From Halorussus salinus (GTDB lineage: Archaea; Halobacteriota; Halobacteria; Halobacteriales; Haladaptataceae): 64,000 nt of DNA. Location of the stretch: assembly GCF_004765815.2 (NCBI RefSeq), contig NZ_ML974128.1, positions 439,077-503,076 on the forward strand. The letters run 5' to 3'. The translations under genes and the position numbers were made by a program. The notes beneath the pieces were generated by a model, which was not told where the DNA came from, made no database searches, and saw only the letters and a list, made by a program, of their open reading frames with translations. Position 1 is the first letter of the stretch, and each line of letters starts with the position of its first letter. Of the stretch, positions 58,450-64,000 are shown piece by piece.

Positions 58450-60627
58450 ATGCGACCTCGTACCCACGGTCCGGCAGTCGCGGCGGTTCTCCTCGTCCTC
58501 CTCGCGCCGGTCGGTCCCGCGGTCGGCGCGACGGGTTCGGCGGGCGCGACAGGTGCCCAGACCGCGACGCCGACCGCGAACGCGACTCGGACGGCGAACG
58601 CGGCCCAGACTGCGAACGCGACCCAGACCGCCGACCGAGGAGTCGATTCGCGCGCCGAGGTCGAGGCGTTCGTGGACGCCGCGATGGCCGAGGACCTCCC
58701 GGAGCATCACGTCTCGGGGGCGACCGTCTCCGTGGTGAAGGACGGCGAACTCCTCTTCGCGGAGGGGTACGGCTACGCCGACCGCCGAAACCGGACGCCC
58801 GTCGCGGCCGACCGGACGCTGTTCCGCGTCGGGTCGGTCTCGAAGCTGTTCGTCTGGACCGCGGCGGCCCAACAGGTCGAGGAGGGCGACCTCGACCCGA
58901 ACGCGAGCGTCAACCGGTACCTCGACGAGGTTCGGATTCCCCGGACGTACGGCGAACCGGTCACGCTCGAACACCTCGCGACCCACACCGCCGGGTTCGA
59001 GGACAGCTACGAGGGACTGGCCGTCGAGTCGCCCGACGACCTGCGGCCGCTCGGCGAGGTGTTACGGAACGTGCCTGCCCGCGTCCGACCGCCGGGCGAG
59101 GTCACGTCCTACTCCAACTACGGCGCGGCGTTGGCGGGTCACATCGTCGCCCGACGGGCGGACACGACGTTCGACAGCTACGTCGAGAACCGAATCTTCG
59201 CGCCGCTGAACATGACCCGGAGTACGTTCCGGCAACCGGTCCCGGCCGACGTTCCGGGTCGGCTCTCTGAGGGCTATCGCTACCGGAACGGGCGGTTCGT
59301 CCGCGGCGAGTTCGAGACCATCGGCACGCCGCCAGCGGGGTCGATGAGCGCGACCTCGACCGACGTGGCGAAGTTCATGCTCGCGCACCTACAGGGCGGC
59401 CGGTACGGCGACGCGCGTCTCCTCTCGGCGGAGGCCACCGCCGAGATGCACCGCCAGCACTTCACCAATCACCCCGCGCTGAACGGGATGGGCTTCGGCT
59501 TCTACGAGGAGAGCCGAAACGGCGTGCGCATCGTGGGCCACGGCGGCGACACCGAACTGTTCCACTCGGGGCTGTGGCTGTTCCCCGAGCGCGACCTCGG
59601 GGTATTCGTCTCCTACAACAGCGTCGGCGGGGCGCAGGCCCGAGGGGAGTTCTTCGACTCGTTCGTGGACCGCTTCTTCCCGGCCGAGGGCGAGGGAACC
59701 GCCGACCCGGCGACCGGTCCCGTCGCCGTGGACGGCGGGGGCGGCGACGGCGGAGCGAACGACGGACGCGCCGCCTCGACCCCTCCGCTCTCGACGTTCA
59801 CCGGCGCGTACCGCTCGACGCGACTGCCCTACAGCGACTTCACGAAGATAGCCGGAATCGGCTCGGACTTCCGGGTGCGCCGCGCCGACGAGGGGACGCT
59901 CGTGACCTCGGTTCCGGGGCAGGGAACCCGGCGGTGGGTTCGGACCGGGCCGACCGTCTTCGAGGAGGTCGCTGGCGACGACGAAATGGCCTTCCGGGTC
60001 GAGGGCGGCCGAGCAACCTACGCCTTCTTCGACAGTCGCCCGCCGGTGAGCTTCGAGCGCATCGCCGTCTGGGAGACGACGCTCGCGCAGGGCGGCGTGT
60101 TCGCGGCCGCGCTCGTCGTCCTCCTCACCGGTCTCGTCGGGTGGCCGCTCGCGGCGCTCTGGCGGCGGTTCCGGGCGTGGCGACGACGTCGGAGCGGGCG
60201 GGAGCGCGGTCCCGCGAGCGCGGACGGAAGCGCGCGGGGCGGCAGAAGCGCGGACGGCCGCAGGCGGTCGCGCGGCGGCGGTCGAGCCAGCGACGGCGGC
60301 GCGACGCCGACCGGCGGACCCCGCGCGGCCCGGTGGCTGGCCGGGTTCGCTGGCCTGCTCGCGGTCGGCTTCGTCGTGGGGTTCCTCGCGCTCGTCGCGA
60401 CCAGTCCCAACAGCGTCGTCTACCGCCCGGCGAGTCTGGAGGCCCTCCTCGCGGTGCCGCTGGTGTACGCGGTGGCGGCGCTCGGCGTCGTCGCGTCCGC
60501 GGTCCTCGCGTGGACCGACCGCTACTGGGGACTCGTCGGCCGGGTTCACTACACGCTGGTCGCCGTCGCGGCGGTGGTCCTCCTCTGGCAACTCTCGTAC
60601 TGGAAGCTGTTGGGCTACTGGCTCTGA
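58450..60627 (+). CDS. Secreted, membrane-anchored beta-lactamase-family serine hydrolase
   Basis: A 725-aa protein. Residues 1-27 are a Sec-like signal; 38-61 are a Thr/Ala/Asn linker with repeated TANA-type units and N-glycosylation sites. The class C beta-lactamase/esterase domain has the SxxK motif SVSK (129-132), the YSN motif (221-223) and the HGG motif in VGHGGDT (364). The last 190 residues hold four membrane helices separated by an Arg/Ser/Gly-rich loop (about 575-620). Likely acts outside the cell on a peptide or ester. Not necessarily a drug-resistance enzyme. Confidence 0.9.
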   Translation: MRPRTHGPAVAAVLLVLLAPVGPAVGATGSAGATGAQTATPTANATRTANAAQTANATQTADRGVDSRAEVEAFVDAAMAEDLPEHHVSGATVSVVKDGELLFAEGYGYADRRNRTPVAADRTLFRVGSVSKLFVWTAAAQQVEEGDLDPNASVNRYLDEVRIPRTYGEPVTLEHLATHTAGFEDSYEGLAVESPDDLRPLGEVLRNVPARVRPPGEVTSYSNYGAALAGHIVARRADTTFDSYVENRIFAPLNMTRSTFRQPVPADVPGRLSEGYRYRNGRFVRGEFETIGTPPAGSMSATSTDVAKFMLAHLQGGRYGDARLLSAEATAEMHRQHFTNHPALNGMGFGFYEESRNGVRIVGHGGDTELFHSGLWLFPERDLGVFVSYNSVGGAQARGEFFDSFVDRFFPAEGEGTADPATGPVAVDGGGGDGGANDGRAASTPPLSTFTGAYRSTRLPYSDFTKIAGIGSDFRVRRADEGTLVTSVPGQGTRRWVRTGPTVFEEVAGDDEMAFRVEGGRATYAFFDSRPPVSFERIAVWETTLAQGGVFAAALVVLLTGLVGWPLAALWRRFRAWRRRRSGRERGPASADGSARGGRSADGRRRSRGGGRASDGGATPTGGPRAARWLAGFAGLLAVGFVVGFLALVATSPNSVVYRPASLEALLAVPLVYAVAALGVVASAVLAWTDRYWGLVGRVHYTLVAVAAVVLLWQLSYWKLLGYWL

Positions 60628-60899
60628 GGCCCGGCCCGGTCGGCCGTCCGCCGGAACCGATAGCCCAGCGCGAACGCCACCGCCGGAATCGCGACGTACG
60701 AGACCAGCGAGACGCCGAGGAGGTAGACGGTGACGGTCTCACCGGTCGTGCCGAACGCCGGGAGGGGCCACGGGAGCGTCCCAGTGCGACTCATTTCGCC
60801 GACTACTGCGGACCGGACCAGCGCCCGGAGCGCGTAGCCGCCGACGACGAGGAGGGCGAGACCTGCGAGCGGACCGAAGCGGCGAACGTCGTCTCTCAC
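60615..60899 (-). CDS. Small two-TM membrane protein
   Basis: A 94-aa protein with two membrane helices (residues about 10-30 and 56-82). Its 3' end overlaps the serine hydrolase end by 13 bases in the opposite direction. MRDDVRRFGPLAGLALLVVG opens it. Family not recognised; may be a partner of the neighbouring S9 peptidase or hydrolase only by position. Confidence 0.65.
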   Translation of the reverse strand: MRDDVRRFGPLAGLALLVVGGYALRALVRSAVVGEMSRTGTLPWPLPAFGTTGETVTVYLLGVSLVSYVAIPAVAFALGYRFRRTADRAGPQSQ

Positions 60900-60953
60900 A
60901 CTCGCCCGATTCGTGTCGGAATGCTAAAATACTGGCGGTCGGACGAGCGTCGC

Positions 60954-62819
60954 TTACTCGTCGGGGCGATGGGGCCGACTCGACCCGTCGTCGGGGTCCA
61001 CTTCGAGGTACTTGGCGAACAAGTCCGCGACCCGCGAGTAGGCGTCGAGGACGTTCTCGCGCTTGAGGAACCCGTGGGGTTCGTCGTCGTAGGTCTGCAG
61101 TTCGTGGGTCTTGCCGTGCTTCTCTAGCTCGGCGACCAGTTGCTCGGACTGGCTCGGGGGGACGCGCACGTCCTCCTCGCCGTGGAGGACCAGCAGGGGC
61201 GCGTCGATGTCCGGGACGTGACGGATGGGGCTAGCCTCTCGATAGTTGTCGATGTCGGTCGCGGGGTAGCCCAACTCGCGTTTCATCAATCGCCAGCCAA
61301 CGTCGTCCGTATCGTCCATGAACGTCTCGTAGTCGTAGACGCCGTAGAAGGCCGCTCCGGCGTCGAAGCGGTCGGTGCGGCCCAAGGCGTTGACGGTCAT
61401 CAGCCCGCCGCCCGACCCGCCGTAGATGCCCGCGCGGTCGCCGTCCACCGCGGGGTAGGCGTCGGCCAGCGCGTCGGCGGCGTTCACCACGTCGTCCAAG
61501 TCGCCCTCGCCCCACGCGAAGTCGTTGCGGTTCCGGAACTCGCGGCCGAAACCCGACGACCCGCGGTAGTTCGGCTCGATGACGGCGAATCCCTGCGCGG
61601 CGAAGTACTGCGCGCGGTGGTTGAACTCGTAGCCGTCGAAGGCGGTCGGGCCGCCGTGGGGGTGGACCAGCAGGGGAATCGAGTCGGGGTCCGCGTCGTC
61701 GTGGCCCTCCGGCAGGTAGACCATCGCGTGAATCTCGACGCCGCCGGTCGAATCGTAGATGATGCTCTCGGGGCGGACGAATCTGGATTCGAGTCCCGCG
61801 GGCGGTCGCCCCGCGACGCGCTCGTCGGTCGTGAGGTTGCGGACTTCCGGGGGTCTGGTCGGGGTCGCTTCGACGGCGAGAACGTCGCCGTCGCGCCACT
61901 CGGGGAAGTAACGGTCGCCCGGTTCGTCGGTCAGGGCGGTCTCCTCGCCGGACTCGACCGCGAGGGTCCGGACGTGGACCTCGCCCTGCCGGGTCGCCGT
62001 GAACGCGAGGAGGTCGCCGTCGGAATCCCACGCTGGCGCGCCGAGGTCGGTGCCCGACTCGGCGAGCAACTGCTCGGGTTCGGCACGGTCCGGTCCCGCG
62101 AGGTAGAGCGCGTCGTAGCCGCTGGCGTCGTGGACGAACGCGACCTCCTCGTCCTCGCTTCCGGGCCGCGGCCGGGGCGCGTAGGCGTTCACCGAGTCGC
62201 TGGCGAAAATCGGCTCGACGGTTCCGTCGCGGTCCACGCGGACGACCTGACTCGCGCGGTCCGAGAGGTCCCGGTGGCGCATCCGGACCGCGTAGAGAGC
62301 GTCGTCGGCCCACCGCGGGTCCTGATACAGGTACTCGTCGTCGCGCAGGACCTCGACGCGGCGGCCGTCCGCCGAGGCGACCGCGAGCGCGCCCGGCGAG
62401 CGGTAGTCGGTCACGAACGCGATTTCGTCGCCGTCGGGGGAGAACCGAGGGTGGGAGTCGATGGCCTCGTGGGCGGTCACGCGGGTCTTCTCGCCGGTCT
62501 CGACAGCGACGGTCCAGACCGAGAGGCCGTCGTCGTCCTCTCCGGCGTAGGCGACCGACTCGCCGTCGGGGTGCCAGTCGAACCACCGGGGGTCGAGGTG
62601 GGTGTAGCGTTGGGCGAGGAGACCTCTGCTCGTGAGTTTGCGGGTCTCGTCGCCGTCCTTCAGGTAGAGGTCGGTGCGATGCTCGCGGGAGGTCGCGTAG
62701 GCGAGGCGGTCTCCGTCGGACTCCTCGGGTTCGGCCGCGACCTGCTCGGCCATCTCGGCGGTGGCGGCGTCGGCCAGCAGGTCGTCGTGTCGGGTCTCGC
62801 GCAGGTCGCGTCGATACAT
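60954..62819 (-). CDS. S9 family (prolyl oligopeptidase-like) peptidase
   Basis: A 621-aa cytoplasmic peptidase. Residues about 30-340 form a beta-propeller (repeated SPDGDEIAF and HPDGESVAY blades). The C-terminal alpha/beta hydrolase has HPHGGP (about 387-391), NYRGSSGFG, the nucleophile GGSGGG (S469), the acid in GEEDVRVPP and the His in DDEPHGFLK. It resembles acylaminoacyl-peptidases. No signal peptide is seen. Confidence 0.94.
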   Translation of the reverse strand: MYRRDLRETRHDDLLADAATAEMAEQVAAEPEESDGDRLAYATSREHRTDLYLKDGDETRKLTSRGLLAQRYTHLDPRWFDWHPDGESVAYAGEDDDGLSVWTVAVETGEKTRVTAHEAIDSHPRFSPDGDEIAFVTDYRSPGALAVASADGRRVEVLRDDEYLYQDPRWADDALYAVRMRHRDLSDRASQVVRVDRDGTVEPIFASDSVNAYAPRPRPGSEDEEVAFVHDASGYDALYLAGPDRAEPEQLLAESGTDLGAPAWDSDGDLLAFTATRQGEVHVRTLAVESGEETALTDEPGDRYFPEWRDGDVLAVEATPTRPPEVRNLTTDERVAGRPPAGLESRFVRPESIIYDSTGGVEIHAMVYLPEGHDDADPDSIPLLVHPHGGPTAFDGYEFNHRAQYFAAQGFAVIEPNYRGSSGFGREFRNRNDFAWGEGDLDDVVNAADALADAYPAVDGDRAGIYGGSGGGLMTVNALGRTDRFDAGAAFYGVYDYETFMDDTDDVGWRLMKRELGYPATDIDNYREASPIRHVPDIDAPLLVLHGEEDVRVPPSQSEQLVAELEKHGKTHELQTYDDEPHGFLKRENVLDAYSRVADLFAKYLEVDPDDGSSRPHRPDE

Positions 62820-62885
62820 GAGCGTGGTATCGAGTGACGTGGGTTTAGGTGTCCGGGTACCGGCGACCCAGCTATTTTGTCGATA

Positions 62886-62897
62886 GTTTTATATTAT
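62886..62897 (+). promoter_or_regulatory. TATA box of the Gly-rich secreted peptide
   Basis: gttttatattat lies 32-43 bases before the ATG at 62929 in a short A/T-rich island (62870-62930). The spacing suits an archaeal promoter. Confidence 0.6.
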
Positions 62898-62928
62898 TAC
62901 AAACCATTTACTAATTGGGTTGTAACCT

Positions 62929-63174
62929 ATGAGAAAGAAATTAATCATCGCGGTTGTCGCACTCGGACTGCTGTTCGGCATGACCGGACAGGTCGGAGCG
63001 GTAACCACGGACGTTACAGATAATCAGTCGAACAAGGTTTCGCAACTTACTACCCCTCTACAATCATCCGATTCCATATCTGATGGCGGAGGCGGTGGTG
63101 GCGGTGGTGGCGGTGCTGCCTGTTGTCTCGGCGGTGGTCTTGGCGGTGGTGACTCTTTCAGCGATAACACCTGA
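62929..63174 (+). CDS. Small secreted Gly-rich peptide with Cys pair
   Basis: An 81-aa protein. MRKKLIIAVVALGLLFGMTG (residues 1-20) plus QVGA is a clear Sec signal; cleavage after A24 is likely. The mature part has an N-terminal Ser/Thr/Asn-rich segment (25-52), ten consecutive glycines (53-62), then AACCLGGGLGGGDSFSDN. The adjacent cysteines and Gly run are unusual. Codon use is A/T-richer than neighbouring genes. No family is recognised. A poly-T stretch at 63226-63231 may terminate it. Confidence 0.75.
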   Translation: MRKKLIIAVVALGLLFGMTGQVGAVTTDVTDNQSNKVSQLTTPLQSSDSISDGGGGGGGGGGAACCLGGGLGGGDSFSDNT

Positions 63175-63225
63175 AAATAGTAGCTTCGAACGCTTCTCGT
63201 CACGACGAACACGGCTCAGAAACCG

Positions 63226-63231
63226 TTTTTT
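63226..63231 (+). terminator. T-run terminator after the Gly-rich peptide gene
   Basis: Six T residues (ccgttttttgc) lie about 50 bases past the stop, a common archaeal termination signal. No strong stem precedes it. Confidence 0.45.
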
Positions 63232-63335
63232 GCACCGGCTCATTCCTTGATTTTCAGACGATTCTACCAAATAGCGAGCGGTCAGGGTACTTTCGAACCG
63301 AAATCCTGAAACCCGCGCTTTCGGACTGTCGTGGT

Positions 63336-64000
63336 GTGCGAGCAATCGTCAATGGTACGGTTCACACGGTGGCGGAGCGCGGAACTATCGACGGCGGCAC
63401 TGTTCTCTTCGAGGAGGGCGACATCGCGGCGGTCGGGGCTGGCGACGAGGTGGAGGTCCCGGACGACGCCGAAGTCGTGGACGTAGACGGCGCGCACGTC
63501 ACGCCCGGACTGATAGACGCCCACAGCCACGCCGGGATGGCCGAGTGGGGCGAACCCGAGGACGGCGACTTCAACGAGGTCTCGGACCCGGTGACGCCGC
63601 AAGTCAACGCCTTGGACGGGTTCCACCCGCGCGACGACGAACTGAAACACGCGTTTCAGGGCGGCGTGACGACCGTCTCGGCGCGGATGGGGAGCGCGAA
63701 CGTCGTCGGGGGCATCATCTGCTCGATGAAGACCTACGGCGACGTGGCCGACCGGATGCTCATCCGGGAGGACGGGATGAAGGCGGCGTTCGGCGAGAAC
63801 CCCAAGCGGTTCCACGGCGACGAGAAGGACCGCCAGCCCTCGACGCGGCCCGGCGTCGCAGCGACGCTCCGACAGGCGCTGATGGAGGCCGAGGACTACG
63901 TGGAGCGCCGCGAGAAGTCGCGCGAGGAGGGCGACCCCTTCGAGCGCGACCTCGGGATGGAGAATCTGGCGCGCGTGATAGAGGGCGACCTACCGCTCCG
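63336..64000 (+). CDS. Amidohydrolase family protein, 3' end outside the window
   Basis: The frame starts GTG (VRAIVNGTVHTVAERGTIDG) and runs to the window edge without a stop, giving the first 221 residues. GAHVTPGLIDAHSHAGMAEW contains the metal-binding HxH of the imidazolonepropionase/dihydroorotase-type amidohydrolases. FQGGVTTVSARMGSANVVGG follows the same family pattern; SMKTYGDVADRMLIREDGMK continues. The closest guess is an amidohydrolase of the haloarchaeal type without assigned substrate. Confidence 0.85.
   Translation, partial: MRAIVNGTVHTVAERGTIDGGTVLFEEGDIAAVGAGDEVEVPDDAEVVDVDGAHVTPGLIDAHSHAGMAEWGEPEDGDFNEVSDPVTPQVNALDGFHPRDDELKHAFQGGVTTVSARMGSANVVGGIICSMKTYGDVADRMLIREDGMKAAFGENPKRFHGDEKDRQPSTRPGVAATLRQALMEAEDYVERREKSREEGDPFERDLGMENLARVIEGDLPL

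Noticed and set aside
58140-58451. A 103-codon minus-strand gene between the reductase and serine hydrolase
   Set aside because: It overlaps both promoter-like sites, is Ser/Arg-rich and has no family.

Overview
The window is about 64 kb of a halophilic archaeal (class Halobacteria) chromosome. It is GC-rich with strong G/C third-position bias and encodes highly acidic proteins. It carries archaeal markers: ribosomal protein S17e, CofD for coenzyme F420, a geranylgeranyl reductase, Lhr helicase, haloarchaeal winged-helix regulators and twin-arginine signal peptides on secreted proteins. Promoters look archaeal (A/T-rich TATA boxes about 25-35 bp before start codons) and many genes overlap as ATGA or GTGA. 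The genus cannot be fixed from the sequence alone.

Layout. 1-3.4 kb: sucCD (succinyl-CoA ligase), a small Hsp20-like protein and hisH. 3.4-7.4 kb: an accessory-looking stretch with small haloarchaeal regulators, a Tat-exported protein with a six-cysteine C-terminal peptide (halocin-like architecture), a wHTH gene near a 20-bp perfect palindrome, two overlapping micro-ORFs, and tRNA-Val(CAC) followed by tRNA-derived inverted repeats. 7.4-18 kb: a metallo-beta-lactamase-fold protein joined to adenine deaminase, an NmrA-like protein, an M42 aminopeptidase, an HNH nuclease with a membrane tail, LarA-family racemase and Lhr. 17.8-18.3 kb is a non-coding block of tandem and simple repeats. 18.3-25.3 kb: RNase Z-like hydrolase, a BKACE enzyme with a four-cysteine partner, VOC and alpha/beta hydrolase genes, aldehyde dehydrogenase and an HD phosphohydrolase.

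25.5-31.7 kb: a conserved archaeal block, cofD - Dus-like - CitG-like - DUF447, joined by stop/start overlaps, then S17e and asd. 31.7-38.4 kb: membrane and regulatory genes, a D-2-hydroxyacid dehydrogenase, YjbQ, a secreted surface protein and a Tat-exported phospholipase C-like protein. 38.5-46.6 kb: a tight six-gene operon (BatA-like, VWA, membrane coiled coil, acidic membrane protein, MoxR ATPase, DUF58), probably an envelope-associated chaperone system. 46.6-51 kb: tRNA-Glu beside a free-standing NUMOD3/HNH homing-type endonuclease, then a fused 3-hydroxyacyl-CoA dehydrogenase/enoyl-CoA hydratase divergent from an acyl-CoA dehydrogenase (beta-oxidation). 51.2-54.3 kb: two tandem Tat-exported subtilases, one with long Asp/Glu tracts. 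54.3-64 kb: GtrA-like protein, a VapBC-type toxin-antitoxin pair, M19 dipeptidase, geranylgeranyl reductase, a membrane-anchored serine hydrolase, an S9 peptidase, a tiny secreted glycine-rich peptide, and the start of an amidohydrolase cut by the window edge.

The most unusual items are the Cys-rich halocin-like protein and its neighbourhood, the tRNA-Val inverted-repeat structure, a dispersed about 150-bp intergenic repeat present in at least two full copies plus a truncated one, the membrane-tailed HNH protein, a perfect 15-bp hairpin inside larA, the acidic-tract subtilase pair and the Gly-rich/Cys-Cys secreted peptide. No integrase, transposase, rRNA or CRISPR array was seen.
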